From positions 1-52,443 of IMG/VR virus record IMGVR_UViG_3300023109_002746: DNA of 52,443 bases; one strand, given 5' to 3'. The first letter of the stretch is position 1. Every line of letters begins with the position of its first letter. Position numbers and translations under genes: made by a program. The stretch comes from a virus. Positions 1 through 7,066 of the stretch are shown piece after piece. The notes beneath the pieces are model-generated. The model saw only the letters and a list, made by a program, of their open reading frames with translations, did not search any database and had not been told where the DNA came from.

Positions 1-127
1 CTTGCATCGAGTTATCAACCCAAACTTGTAGCTTGGAGAAAGAACCTAAACGAACCCAAGTATCATCATTTGCTTTAGTATCAAAGTATCCTAACGCAAA
101 TTTCTTCTTCATGTCAATACGATCCAT
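1..127 (-). CDS. Partial hypothetical protein, N-terminal end only
   Basis: An open frame begins with ATG at 127-125 and runs off the left edge without a stop. About 42 residues are visible (start MDRIDMKKKFALGY); they are mixed polar/hydrophobic with no signal peptide. An AAAGGA-type ribosome site lies upstream and a cassette promoter with perfect 17-base spacing is at 159-187. Not recognised. Confidence 0.7.
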   Translation of the reverse strand, partial: MDRIDMKKKFALGYFDTKANDDTWVRLGSFSKLQVWVDNSMQ

Positions 128-215
128 AATATATGTCCTTTTCTCAATTTATAGTACCATTATAAACGGTTTCATAAAGAATGTACACCATTATTTGCAC
201 TTTTTTTAGATCATT
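128..215 (-). repeat. Promoter/stem-loop cassette, copy A
   Basis: One of five related intergenic units. In transcription order it holds the half-site CTAAATGATCTAAA, an A-tract with GTG, the TGTACA promoter, GGTAC, a leader related to ATAAATTAATTGATAAGGAA and then the gene. This copy has a diverged leader and a TATAAT -10. The family resembles mobile regulatory cassettes known from T4-type phages. Confidence 0.7.
159..187 (-). promoter_or_regulatory. Sigma70-type (early) promoter, TGTACA class
   Basis: On the minus strand: -35 TGTACA (187-182), 17-base spacer, -10 TATAAT (164-159), then GGTAC. It lies 32 bases upstream of the partial gene at 1-127. Confidence 0.75.
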
Positions 216-229
216 TAGTTATAAGGATA

Positions 230-811
230 TTACGAAACGGTCACCTGAAATGCTATATTCATGCGCTGTTTGTCGCTGGTATTGATACCAACTTCATGTG
301 GTAACCAGCCTGGGAACAACACAAGCTCACCATCTTTTGGCTCAAATACAATACCACGCATATATGGTGATACCGTATAGTAGTTGTTCAGTAAGTTTAC
401 TGGATTTGGAAATTTGAGAGCGCCGGTACCTTCAGCTTGTACATAGTAGACACAAGCGAAAGTAGACTCAGGATGGCTGTGCAAAGCGTTAAAGCTTCCC
501 GGCTCATTAATGTTACTCCAAGATTGGAGCGAGATTTGATTTTTTTGAATGGCTCTAGCGAACGTAGGATCAGCTTCTTTATAGAACTCTATAGCTTCCT
601 CGATCATTTCGTGGAGACCCCCGATGAGCCATTCAGCGTCTGGATACTGGACTTCATTACGCCAACATCCAACGTTACTGTTTCGGATACTGTCAGGCAA
701 AGAAGCCCGAGCATCATGCATTTTTTTCTTCAATTGCTCACGTTCGCTCACCGTTCCTACTTCCTTGTAGGACAGGTGAGACATGAACAGATCTGTACGA
801 CTAACCGCCAT
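230..811 (-). CDS. 2OG-Fe(II) oxygenase-like protein
   Basis: A 193-residue protein of the putative 2-oxoglutarate/Fe(II) oxygenase family common in marine phages. Visible family marks are LHSHPES (His111, His113) followed by YYVQ, the FPNP strand, the LVLFPGWLPHEVG segment (His172, third metal ligand) and Arg183 as the likely 2-oxoglutarate contact, followed by the core strand MNIAFQV. The substrate is unknown; family members hydroxylate proteins or small molecules. Its ATG overlaps the upstream stop (TAATG), with GAAGG seven bases before it. A second, divergent member lies at 46508-47104. The family call is firm; the reaction is inferred. Confidence 0.8.
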   Translation of the reverse strand: MAVSRTDLFMSHLSYKEVGTVSEREQLKKKMHDARASLPDSIRNSNVGCWRNEVQYPDAEWLIGGLHEMIEEAIEFYKEADPTFARAIQKNQISLQSWSNINEPGSFNALHSHPESTFACVYYVQAEGTGALKFPNPVNLLNNYYTVSPYMRGIVFEPKDGELVLFPGWLPHEVGINTSDKQRMNIAFQVTVS

Positions 812-1074
812 TAAGAAGCCTTCAAAAGACTAGGAGAGACCTTCCACATGCCGTTAGTTGTAGATACCTTTATAGTCTTAGGATTAATCTTAAGAATGGT
901 TCCAGTGACTTTCATGCCACGCTTATCGTTGAAAAATACAGCATCTCCAACTGAGAATGAACCTTTAATTTCTTGTGAAATCATTGAACGGCGAGCTCTG
1001 ACCATGCTAATAATTGCATCAAGAGTATCGTTGTCAGCGTTACGGATAGCGTTCATAGTGGTTTTGTTCAACAT
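811..1074 (-). CDS. Small conserved phage protein with SH3/KOW-like C-terminal half
   Basis: 87 residues from the ATG at 1074, which sits eight bases after AAGGAA in the cassette leader; an in-frame TTG further upstream overlaps that ribosome site and is less likely. The N-terminal half is helical; the C-terminal half (VGDAVFF, GTILKINPKTIKV, WKVSPSLL) has the alternating beta pattern of small SH3/KOW-like folds found in T4-like phages. Function unknown. Transcribed from the cassette promoter at 1109-1137, with the 2OG oxygenase downstream. Confidence 0.75.
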   Translation of the reverse strand: MLNKTTMNAIRNADNDTLDAIISMVRARRSMISQEIKGSFSVGDAVFFNDKRGMKVTGTILKINPKTIKVSTTNGMWKVSPSLLKAS

Positions 1075-1108
1075 AATGTAATTCCTTATCAATTAATTTA
1101 TAAGTACC

Positions 1109-1137
1109 ATTCTAACAGGATATGAGCAGTTTGTACA
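1109..1137 (-). promoter_or_regulatory. Sigma70-type promoter, TGTACA class
   Basis: -35 TGTACA (1137-1132), 17-base spacer, -10 TAGAAT (1114-1109), 35 bases before the ATG at 1074. A run of seven A's just upstream on the minus strand may act as an UP element. Confidence 0.75.
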
Positions 1138-1153
1138 CCTTTTTTTCACTTTT

Positions 1154-1195
1154 TTTAGATCATTTAGTTATATCCTTATTCCTAAATGATCTAAA
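1154..1195. repeat. Perfect 14-bp palindrome with 14-base loop
   Basis: TTTAGATCATTTAG (1154-1167) pairs with CTAAATGATCTAAA (1182-1195). On the minus strand it is followed by A's, not T's, so it is not a classical intrinsic terminator. At 20183 the same arm is followed by the reverse complement of this loop, so the two copies are in opposite orientation. Confidence 0.85.
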
Positions 1196-1209
1196 TTAAA
1201 AAATTAAAT

Positions 1210-1434
1210 TTATGATTCCCATATTAGAGTTTTAAGTTTTTTTTCAGTTGGGATAAACCCGAGTGTTTGTTGGATTAATTCTTCGAGGTGGTCAAAATTG
1301 CCAGAAGAGAATTGAATGAGTTGTTTAGAGGCTTTAGATTTAATAATTTTATAGGTGCAACCGTGTGAAATTGCAAATTGGTTGAGTAGGTCTAGAGATT
1401 TAGTAGGGATGTGAAGTTGAGTGTTATATGTCAT
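1210..1434 (-). CDS. Hypothetical small protein
   Basis: 74 residues (start MTYNTQLHIPTKS), soluble, alpha/beta composition with no motif I recognise. The ATG at 1434 is preceded by AAGGA of the common cassette leader; a second upstream ATG overlaps the ribosome site and is rejected. It is a single gene behind its own cassette promoter (1468-1496), flanked by cassettes on both sides, so it looks like an exchangeable early-gene module. Not recognised. Confidence 0.65.
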   Translation of the reverse strand: MTYNTQLHIPTKSLDLLNQFAISHGCTYKIIKSKASKQLIQFSSGNFDHLEELIQQTLGFIPTEKKLKTLIWES

Positions 1435-1437
1435 TTT

Positions 1438-1560
1438 TCATTCCTTATCAATTAATTTATGGGTACCATTCTAACAGGATATGAGCAGTTTGTACACCTT
1501 TTTTTGAAAATAATTGCACTTTTTTTAGATCATTTAGTTATATGGATATAACCGGATATA
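1438..1560 (-). repeat. Promoter/stem-loop cassette, copy C
   Basis: Leader, promoter and upstream block are nearly identical to copy B over about 60 bases. The upstream half-site TTTAGATCATTTAG (plus sense) is present, but its partner arm is degraded. Confidence 0.75.
1468..1496 (-). promoter_or_regulatory. Sigma70-type promoter, TGTACA class
   Basis: -35 TGTACA (1496-1491), 17-base spacer, -10 TAGAAT (1473-1468), 34 bases before the ATG at 1434. Confidence 0.75.
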
Positions 1561-1571
1561 ACCAAAGTGAA

Positions 1572-2012
1572 TTAGAAGGCTACTGATATCGATACACCAA
1601 TATGATCATTATGAGCTACCACTCCCCATCGACCTATGTTTCCTCCGATCAATGCAGGTACAAGATCGTCTGGTTCATACGATCCTATCATATAGTATAA
1701 GCCACTCAAGAGCAAACCATTGATAATTAGTGATTTGTCCTTCGATGGATTATTTCCATAGATGAGCGTATTTTCCTCGCTAAAACAATTACAAGGATGA
1801 TTCAAGGCCCACTGTGTTTGCTTATGGTCAACGTATGCCGCAAGAGTATAACCACTGAAAAGAAGCTGCTCCTTTTTAGTCCAGTCTTCAAAGTGTCTGA
1901 TCTCACTCTTCGCGGCACATGCAAATACTAGAAATAATAAAGCTAGTAATTTACTAACCTTCCCCAAGTGGATTGTCGAGTGCTTTTTGTATTGTATCTC
2001 GTAAACTTTCAT
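1572..2012 (-). CDS. Exported or membrane-anchored hypothetical protein
   Basis: 146 residues from the ATG at 2012, which has GGAG seven bases upstream. This start overlaps the preceding gene by 59 bases; a shorter TTG start would place the hydrophobic stretch (KLLALLFLVFACAA) at the very N-terminus like a signal peptide. A second hydrophobic segment (LIINGLLLSGLYYMIG) suggests membrane contact. The tail (GVVAHNDHIGVSISVAF) could form outer-membrane-like beta strands. Last gene of the exported-protein cluster at 1.5-5.9 kb. Function unknown. Confidence 0.65.
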   Translation of the reverse strand: MKVYEIQYKKHSTIHLGKVSKLLALLFLVFACAAKSEIRHFEDWTKKEQLLFSGYTLAAYVDHKQTQWALNHPCNCFSEENTLIYGNNPSKDKSLIINGLLLSGLYYMIGSYEPDDLVPALIGGNIGRWGVVAHNDHIGVSISVAF

Positions 2013-2508
2013 CTAGCTTCTCCATCTTATCATCAATACGATCTTCTACTTCCCTCATCGTATTTCTAACGTCCTTTTCGGACTCTCTGCTGATGTCTGA
2101 TACTTGTCGCAATCTTGTGTCAATCTCGTCTTGTACTGTCTTCACTCGGTTGCTAGCCGACTCAGCTACTCTTTCTGTTCTTATAATGTCATCACGTAAA
2201 CTATTCTTAATATCTCGAGTGTACTCAATAGCATCATCTAATTTACGCTCAATCGCTACGTTACGAGCTTCTACTGCTTCGATATCTAATACTTCAAGCT
2301 TTTCGCTCATCTCTTGAAAAGCTTTGTATGATTCAAATCCACCATACAATGCAGCGAGTATTGAACTCAGTAAACCAAACGCTACACCTATTGTTGTCGG
2401 AGTCATACTGATTCCGAACAACTGGAATTTTTTGTTCTTTAGATTCTCGACACCTTCTTCAAGGTTTTCTGTCATCTCACCTAAGTCTTTTTGTTTTCTT
2501 CTTGCCAT
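1954..2508 (-). CDS. Membrane protein with long coiled coil
   Basis: 184 residues. A charged N-terminus (MARRKQKDLGE) precedes one transmembrane segment at about 36-60 (GVAFGLLSSILAALYGG). Residues 65-175 form a highly charged heptad-rich coiled coil (IDTRLRQVSDISRESEKD region). Similar proteins recur in marine T4-like phages without known function. It overlaps its neighbours on both sides within the exported-protein cluster and could be an inner-membrane scaffold for it. That role is inference. Confidence 0.75.
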   Translation of the reverse strand: MARRKQKDLGEMTENLEEGVENLKNKKFQLFGISMTPTTIGVAFGLLSSILAALYGGFESYKAFQEMSEKLEVLDIEAVEARNVAIERKLDDAIEYTRDIKNSLRDDIIRTERVAESASNRVKTVQDEIDTRLRQVSDISRESEKDVRNTMREVEDRIDDKMEKLDESLRDTIQKALDNPLGEG

Positions 2509-2624
2509 GTTTTAGCCTCTCGTGCCAACGTCAGGTTGGTCGTTCTTATTATTAATGAACCATCATCAGAATATACTGTGTATGTTCTTCGCAGTTCTCT
2601 ATCGATTTCAACTCTATAAGTCAT
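2481..2624 (-). CDS. Small hypothetical protein (47 aa)
   Basis: A short frame from ATG 2624 to TAG 2481 (start MTYRVEIDRELRRTY). It is joined to the previous gene by an ATGA overlap and extends 28 bases into the next gene, typical of translational coupling. The sequence reads as a small beta-strand pair followed by a helix (VEIDRELRRTYTVYSDDGS). No recognised family. The tight junctions on both sides support it as real. Confidence 0.55.
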   Translation of the reverse strand: MTYRVEIDRELRRTYTVYSDDGSLIIRTTNLTLAREAKTWQEENKKT

Positions 2625-3085
2625 GTTATCAGTACCAAAGTACCAAATACCACAACTCCCGCAAGCAGCACAGCGCCTACACCTATCAGTATATCAGTCC
2701 AGAATGCTTTGTTTTCTGCTTTTTTACGAGCGGCTGCCATACGAGCGTTACGTATTTTTCTACGTTCCCGCATCATATCTTCGTAAAAATTGATTTGACC
2801 TGAATAGATCAAGAAATCTCGTAGCTCTTTCTCGATGTTTGCTATACGGTGATTTGCTGCCGTAATCTGCAAAGCCTGAGCTTCAACGCTCTTGCCCGAG
2901 AAAATGCTTTTCATTTTCGACGTATTGCGTGCTTCTATTGCTGCTTCTGCTATACTTTCTTTCGCGTCAAAAAATCTTGTAAAACCTTCGTAGAGATCTT
3001 GTGCTTCTCGACCTCTCTCCACACCATTCTTTATCATGTTATAAGCAGAGCCAGCTAGCTGTAAAGCTACTGTAACTTCCACCAT
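2621..3085 (-). CDS. Membrane protein with C-terminal anchor
   Basis: 154 residues. The N-terminus is hydrophobic-amphipathic (MVEVTVALQLAGSAYNMI), the middle is Arg/Lys-rich and helical (MMRERRKIRNARMAAARKK), and a single transmembrane helix closes the protein (DILIGVGAVLLAGVVVFGTLVLIT). Probable tail-anchored inner-membrane protein. It lies between the exported proteins and the coiled-coil membrane protein, so it may be part of the same complex. Function not recognised. Confidence 0.7.
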   Translation of the reverse strand: MVEVTVALQLAGSAYNMIKNGVERGREAQDLYEGFTRFFDAKESIAEAAIEARNTSKMKSIFSGKSVEAQALQITAANHRIANIEKELRDFLIYSGQINFYEDMMRERRKIRNARMAAARKKAENKAFWTDILIGVGAVLLAGVVVFGTLVLIT

Positions 3086-3110
3086 GATTATTTACCCTTC
3101 AGTGTTTTCC

Positions 3111-3557
3111 TTAGTTTTCAAATTTTAATTGCTTTAACTGTTGTATCTCTTGTCGCAGCTTCATGACTTCTAGACGTTTCTTTTCGAGTTCAAGTGCGTA
3201 TAGTTTACTACAATCCAAACGCTCTTTAGGAGCACCGATTGGAATCGTAATCCTACCATACACACCAACATCTCGAACAAAATTGTCGGAAAACTGATTA
3301 TAGTACATCGGGTCGTTTTGCATTGCAAACTGATTCATCAATGGATCGCTCTGGTTTAAAATACCCACAACTCCAAATTCTACATTAGTAGAAGAACCAA
3401 TCGCTGCAGAACACTCAACGTCTCCAGCTCTTACTCTATCACTTTGAAATGATGTTTGAGATTGTGGAATTGCGAGGTTTAAGCTACTTTGTCCGTAAGC
3501 TCCACCACACCAAAATCCGACAACAAAATACACCATCATTATTAATATTCTAGTCAT
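3111..3557 (-). CDS. Exported protein with C-terminal coiled coil
   Basis: 148 residues with a Sec-type signal peptide (hydrophobic MMVYFVVGFWCGGAYG, likely cleavage after AYG). The mature part starts QSSLNLAIPQSQTSFQSDRV, has a GRITIPIG strand and two cysteines, and ends in a charged coiled coil (ELEKKRLEVMKLRQEIQQL). This type of exported protein recurs in marine T4-like phages, function unknown. It overlaps the previous gene by eight bases. The coiled coil could bind another cluster product; that is inference. Confidence 0.7.
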   Translation of the reverse strand: MTRILIMMVYFVVGFWCGGAYGQSSLNLAIPQSQTSFQSDRVRAGDVECSAAIGSSTNVEFGVVGILNQSDPLMNQFAMQNDPMYYNQFSDNFVRDVGVYGRITIPIGAPKERLDCSKLYALELEKKRLEVMKLRQEIQQLKQLKFEN

Positions 3558-3933
3558 TTTTAATCTTCGAACATATTCTAGATGATATAACAGTAGCTGA
3601 AAAATCTTCAGCTAGCAACTTAGATCGAGAGCAAATATACACAGCATTTTGTAGATCCACTTCTCGAATGTAGACTTCAATGTCAATTTGACGAAGATAA
3701 TCAAGTCTTAATATTCTTTCTTTGGTCGCAAATGTGACCGACTTCATATCTTTATCTAACACTTGTATTTCATAGTAGGAAACTTCTGGCCTACCATTAA
3801 ATAACTTTAGTCTAGTACTATATATCCCATCTACAAAGGAGGGACTTAAAACAGGATACGTAGGTGTCCATTGATGCGCCTGAACTGACCCACCAATGGA
3901 CAACAGCATCCATACTATCAAAAACTTCATCAT
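3550..3933 (-). CDS. Exported protein with PapD/pilus-chaperone-like Ig pattern
   Basis: 127 residues with a signal peptide (FLIVWMLLSIGGSVQA, cleavage before HQWTP). The mature protein alternates short beta strands: STRLKLFNGRPEVSYYEIQV, then RILRLDYLRQIDIEVYIREV. This resembles the N-terminal Ig domain of periplasmic pilus chaperones, where a strand of N-x-x-P type is followed by a YxV strand. The second chaperone domain is absent. The next gene downstream of it in the genome order (upstream in transcription) looks pilin-like. The similarity is by eye and tentative. Confidence 0.55.
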   Translation of the reverse strand: MMKFLIVWMLLSIGGSVQAHQWTPTYPVLSPSFVDGIYSTRLKLFNGRPEVSYYEIQVLDKDMKSVTFATKERILRLDYLRQIDIEVYIREVDLQNAVYICSRSKLLAEDFSATVISSRICSKIKND

Positions 3934-3946
3934 ATAAATTTCTCAT

Positions 3947-4462
3947 TTAGATTGCTATACACTCAGCTTGTACAATGGCACGGTAAGTTCCCGCTGGCCA
4001 AGACTTCTGATATCCGTATTGTACTTCCGACTCAACTTTAAACCATGTGCTACCGGCGTAAGTTAATGCAATTTCTGTAACATTATCGTACTCAATTTTA
4101 TCTGTGTCGTAAGAAGACATCTGAGCATCAGAAACTTCTTTTACAGATACTTCACCAGTCCACGCAGTGGTGTCAGTTAAAGCAGGACTTTCAGAAAAAG
4201 AAATTGGATGTGTGATGTATGCCTTGTAGTAGCTAGATTGAACTACGTCATAGCGAATCACTGGCTCCACACCAGCATCAGCTTGAGCTGTGCTTAACTT
4301 GTATGGAAGTGGGTTACCATAAATACCCATCGTGTCTGTAGTCACTGTGCATCTTGATTCAACAGTTCCCACTAAAGGGGTGTCAACTGCTAATGCGGTG
4401 CTGGATGCCAATGGGGCTGCCAACACAGCCAGTCCGAGTATTACTTTATTCAGTTTGAACAT
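3947..4462 (-). CDS. Exported pilin-like/spore-coat-U-like protein
   Basis: 171 residues with a clear signal peptide (VILGLAVLAAPLASSTALA, cleavage before VDTP). The mature part is beta-rich with two cysteines, one near the N-terminus (SRCTV) and one in the last strand (AIVQAECIAI), suggesting one disulfide linking first and last strands. The ending WPAGTYRAIVQAECIAI resembles the closing strand of fimbrial or spore-coat-U domains. Homologous-looking proteins occur in marine T4-like phages. A surface or periplasmic role is inferred. Confidence 0.6.
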   Translation of the reverse strand: MFKLNKVILGLAVLAAPLASSTALAVDTPLVGTVESRCTVTTDTMGIYGNPLPYKLSTAQADAGVEPVIRYDVVQSSYYKAYITHPISFSESPALTDTTAWTGEVSVKEVSDAQMSSYDTDKIEYDNVTEIALTYAGSTWFKVESEVQYGYQKSWPAGTYRAIVQAECIAI

Positions 4463-4477
4463 TTATTGTTCTCCTTA

Positions 4478-5368
4478 TTATTTTTCGCTTTTATACTGCA
4501 AATTTACCAACTCATTATGCAATTTATCTTGCGCAAAGTTCACTCGTCTAGCCCGAGTATTATCGGGTAGAGTACCATCTTTTAGCTCAACCTTTTCTAT
4601 ATAACTCGTTGAGGGCAATGCGACTAAGTAGCTTGTAGGGATCAAGTCTAATGCTTGTAGTCCTGCAAAAGCTAACTGAGAAGCTCCCGCCATAGCGGTC
4701 CCATTTTCTGCGCCGAGGAGTTTTTCAAGGCGTTCGTCTTCGCCTTCTTTCTCTTCAGCGAATTTTTGTCGCTGTCGTTCGTCTTCGTCTTCTTCATCCA
4801 TTACAGCTTTTCTATCAAGTTCTGCTTGGACTAAATCATCGTCCATTGGATCATAAGCGACAACTTCACCACCGATAGGTATCGACGGATCTTTCCAGCC
4901 TGGGCACCGCGGATCAGATTGTGGATCAAAACAAGGATCGTATTTGTATCCATAGACAACCATTGGATTTTCTACGCTACCTTTGCCTTCAACTTCAATC
5001 GAACCCAGTCCCCATAATTCTCGAGGTATATTCGATACACCTACAGCTTTATTAATTGTGTTGCCTGGGATTCCCGACCAATCATCAGTCTCACGGAAAA
5101 TATATCCAGGCCCTTGTGCATTCTCGTTTTGAACATGCACTAGCATATCGTCATCTTCTTCTTTAATCGTTGTATAACGATAGATGACTGTATTCACTGT
5201 TAAACCAGCTTGCTGAGGTAATATATTCTGCATCACCCACTGCAAACCAAAATCAGCGGCATTGTTAGTTGAGCCGTACTGAGTTTCGGTCGTAAACGAA
5301 TCAGAGTAAGAGTAGGAGGAGCAAACTAGCAACGCCAGCCCCGCCAAGAAGTGTCTTCGAACTATCAC
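4478..5368 (-). CDS. Large exported protein of a marine T4-like family
   Basis: 296 residues. The start is a GTG at 5368 with an excellent AGGAGG six bases upstream, read in a different frame inside the end of the preceding gene (68-base overlap). Signal peptide (FLAGLALLVCSSYSYS), then a beta-rich domain with FRETDDWSGIPGNTI and WGLGSIEVEGKG, a cysteine pair (DPCFDPQSDPRCPGW), and an acidic/charged helical region (EEDEDERQRQKFAEEKEGED) before a hydrophobic stretch. The RETDDW-GNTI-WGxGSI pattern recurs in exported proteins of marine T4-like phages, function unknown. Confidence 0.7.
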   Translation of the reverse strand: MIVRRHFLAGLALLVCSSYSYSDSFTTETQYGSTNNAADFGLQWVMQNILPQQAGLTVNTVIYRYTTIKEEDDDMLVHVQNENAQGPGYIFRETDDWSGIPGNTINKAVGVSNIPRELWGLGSIEVEGKGSVENPMVVYGYKYDPCFDPQSDPRCPGWKDPSIPIGGEVVAYDPMDDDLVQAELDRKAVMDEEDEDERQRQKFAEEKEGEDERLEKLLGAENGTAMAGASQLAFAGLQALDLIPTSYLVALPSTSYIEKVELKDGTLPDNTRARRVNFAQDKLHNELVNLQYKSEK

Positions 5369-5891
5369 TCATGCCCTCCTTTTCTTTAGTGTCGTTTGGC
5401 TGAGCTTCAACATCAGCTTGCCAAGCAACTTTGGCTGCATCTCCGATTTGCCCATCGTAAGGACAAGGCGTACCGGCCATCATCATTGCATCAAAGACTC
5501 GTTTGTCCTGACACATTGTCGATACTGCAGCAACTTTCATTCCCATATCGTATAGAGTTTTTGAAAGTTTTAACCTTTCGCAATTATCGTCAGTAACTTG
5601 CGTCCCTGTCGATATGCCCAAAATTTGTGTTTGAATCGCCCCTGCTACACCGAAAGTACAAAGATCCGAGTTCGATGTGTTGATCGTCGGAGTAATCGCC
5701 GATGCAGGTGGTGATTTCAAAGTTGTAGTAGTGTTACCTTGCGTAGTTACCGTACTCGTCGATATCGAATCTGTTCGTATTACATCGTCCGGTAATGTAC
5801 TTCCATCGTCTGGAGTCGTTTCATTTTCTTGAGCGACTGCACAAGCTGATGCCACGAGTAACAATACTAACCCTAATTTGATCAATTTCAT
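5301..5891 (-). CDS. Exported protein with four-cysteine domain and C-terminal hydrophobic tail
   Basis: 196 residues from the ATG at 5891; an earlier in-frame TTG is less likely. Signal peptide (LIKLGLVLLLVASACAVA), a Thr/Ser-rich linker, then a conserved-looking domain with four cysteines (LCTFGVAG, DDNCERLKLSKTLYDMGM, TMCQDKRVFDAM, GTPCPYDGQIG). It ends in GGAGVASLLLLLLL, a possible membrane or sorting tail. First gene of the exported cluster, with a near-consensus late promoter (GATAAATA) 47 bases upstream. Function unknown. Confidence 0.7.
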   Translation of the reverse strand: MKLIKLGLVLLLVASACAVAQENETTPDDGSTLPDDVIRTDSISTSTVTTQGNTTTTLKSPPASAITPTINTSNSDLCTFGVAGAIQTQILGISTGTQVTDDNCERLKLSKTLYDMGMKVAAVSTMCQDKRVFDAMMMAGTPCPYDGQIGDAAKVAWQADVEAQPNDTKEKEGMSDSSKTLLGGAGVASLLLLLLL

Positions 5892-5937
5892 AATGTCCAC
5901 CAATGTTTCTATATAGATTCATTCAAACTACATAGCT

Positions 5938-5945
5938 TATTTATC
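5938..5945 (-). promoter_or_regulatory. Possible late promoter (GATAAATA)
   Basis: One mismatch from the T4 late element TATAAATA, 47 bases before the ATG at 5891. It would express the exported-protein cluster late. The gap 5892-6019 otherwise holds only TGTCA/TGACA repeats, including the short palindrome at 5985-6002. Confidence 0.4.
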
Positions 5946-6019
5946 AATTAAAATCCTACAGCAGTCTATTTATTGACGGTTACGCTGTCATAATATTGAC
6001 AGTTTTGCCTATTCTGTCA

Positions 6020-6238
6020 TTATCTAATAGGTAGACGATGAAACGTAGTTGCTTCGTACTCTTCGTCTGCTAGCTGCCTCCAGTAAAGCTTGCAAATTTC
6101 CAAATAGCGTTTTTCAATGCTGTCTGGAAGTTTAAAGCTTTCGTTGTTCAGTTTGTAAAGCTCGATTTCTTTTACAAGAGCTCGTAGAGCTTTCTTTTCC
6201 TGGAAGTCAAATTCCAGATTATGCATTTTCTCTGCCAT
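6020..6238 (-). CDS. Small hypothetical protein
   Basis: 72 residues (start MAEKMHNLEFDFQEKK), predicted all-helical, soluble and charged. Two bases separate it from the previous gene, so it belongs to the run 7377 to 6020 behind the promoter at 7410-7438. Not recognised. Confidence 0.6.
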   Translation of the reverse strand: MAEKMHNLEFDFQEKKALRALVKEIELYKLNNESFKLPDSIEKRYLEICKLYWRQLADEEYEATTFHRLPIR

Positions 6239-6240
6239 AA

Positions 6241-6423
6241 TTATGTTCCAAAAAAATCACCTAAAATGCGTTCACCATTCACACTTACCCACTCGGTTCC
6301 TTTCCAAACAAAGCGGACTGTATGATACCATGCTTCAAATACAAGAACAGGGACGATCACTAATGCGACCTTCCCTATGTGTTTCCATTTTATCTCACGG
6401 AAGAACTCTTTGATTTTCGCCAT
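6241..6423 (-). CDS. Small single-pass membrane protein
   Basis: 60 residues from the ATG at 6423, chosen because GGGGG lies seven bases upstream; an ATG six bases earlier is too close to it. A basic amphipathic start (MAKIKEFFREIKWKH) precedes one transmembrane helix (VALVIVPVLVFEAWYHTV), so the N-terminus probably faces the cytoplasm. Function unknown. Confidence 0.6.
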   Translation of the reverse strand: MAKIKEFFREIKWKHIGKVALVIVPVLVFEAWYHTVRFVWKGTEWVSVNGERILGDFFGT

Positions 6424-6434
6424 ACACATACCCC

Positions 6435-6665
6435 CTATGTGTTATCACCATCAAAATATTTCACCTTACTTTTGTCAAACGCATCTTTCGCTGACTTACC
6501 CCATGAACCGAAAAGGTATGCCGACCATCCAACAAATCCTTTTTCCCAAGGAAGAGCTATTGTTCTTTTCTGTCTTTTCTCTTCTTGGATGTGCGCTGAC
6601 GTACACACAAATAGTAGTGCACCACATATGAATAATAACTGAATTAGTATTTCAACTACGAACAT
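6435..6665 (-). CDS. Small membrane protein
   Basis: 76 residues from the ATG at 6665, preceded by GAGGAG at nine bases; a longer in-frame start would overlap the SWIM gene by 86 bases. One hydrophobic helix (VEILIQLLFICGALLFVC) near the N-terminus, then a basic cytoplasmic-like tail (EEKRQKRTIALPWEKG). Function unknown; same transcription unit as its neighbours. Confidence 0.6.
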   Translation of the reverse strand: MFVVEILIQLLFICGALLFVCTSAHIQEEKRQKRTIALPWEKGFVGWSAYLFGSWGKSAKDAFDKSKVKYFDGDNT

Positions 6666-6957
6666 GCTTGCAATCTCCTCTATAAATGAATCCAGGGCAA
6701 GAACATTTTCCGTCCAGTATATTATATATACGACCACTGGATCCTGCTATTCGCTTTACATTCGGATGATACGTTTCTGTACGCTCGCCGATCTTCTTGA
6801 ACTTACGACGACTCTTGCTAAATTGCTTGAGCGGATTTTTAAACACCTTGTCGTTGTACTGAACCAAGTGGCCAGCACTATTTACGTGATAAATTCCATT
6901 TTGAACTTGATGACCAGCTTTAGACCAGTCAGTCACTTCTTGTAGAATCTCAATCAT
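6652..6957 (-). CDS. SWIM-type zinc-finger protein
   Basis: 101 residues. The C-terminus holds a textbook SWIM zinc-binding motif, CSCPGFIYRGDCKHV (Cys85, Cys87, Cys96, His98). The N-terminal part is basic (FSKSRRKFKKIG). SWIM domains bind DNA or proteins and occur in nucleases, transposases and ubiquitin ligases; here it stands almost alone. Start 6957 is favoured because GAGGA lies at good distance and the ATG overlaps the previous stop; 6960 and 6993 are alternatives. Possible host-takeover DNA-binding protein (inference). Confidence 0.7.
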   Translation of the reverse strand: MIEILQEVTDWSKAGHQVQNGIYHVNSAGHLVQYNDKVFKNPLKQFSKSRRKFKKIGERTETYHPNVKRIAGSSGRIYNILDGKCSCPGFIYRGDCKHVRS

Positions 6958-7066
6958 CATCTTCCTCGTTCGTTCGTTCACGGATTTGCTCAATAATATC
7001 TACGATAGACAGAAGTTCATCAGCATCACGTACAGTATCAAGCTCAATTTCAATTTTGATTTTCAT
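6950..7066 (-). CDS. Small acidic protein (38 aa)
   Basis: ATG at 7066 overlaps the previous stop (TAATG) and the TGA at 6950 overlaps the next start. Sequence begins MKIKIEIELDTVRDADELL and ends in an acidic tail. It reads as a beta strand plus one helix. No family recognised. Double translational coupling supports it. Confidence 0.55.
   Translation of the reverse strand: MKIKIEIELDTVRDADELLSIVDIIEQIRERTNEEDDD

Larger units (their letters stand above)
1078..1196 (-). repeat. Promoter/stem-loop cassette, copy B (complete)
   Basis: The fullest copy. It contains a perfect 14-bp inverted repeat (1154-1167 and 1182-1195), A-tract, TGTACA-17-TAGAAT promoter, GGTAC, leader ATAAATTAATTGATAAGGAA and the ribosome site of the gene at 811-1074. 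Confidence 0.8.

Noticed and set aside
1154-1195. The perfect palindrome as an intrinsic terminator
   Set aside because: On the minus strand the stem is followed by A's, and the plus strand is not transcribed as far as I can see. It is better explained as part of the repeated promoter cassette.
3550-4462. A complete chaperone-usher pilus system
   Set aside because: No usher gene and only one Ig-like chaperone domain are visible, so only resemblance is claimed.
5985-6002. CTGTCA-TAATAT-TGACAG palindrome and nearby TGTCA repeats as a promoter or operator
   Set aside because: No -10/-35 pair with proper spacing and no T-tract. It could bind a regulator but nothing supports it.
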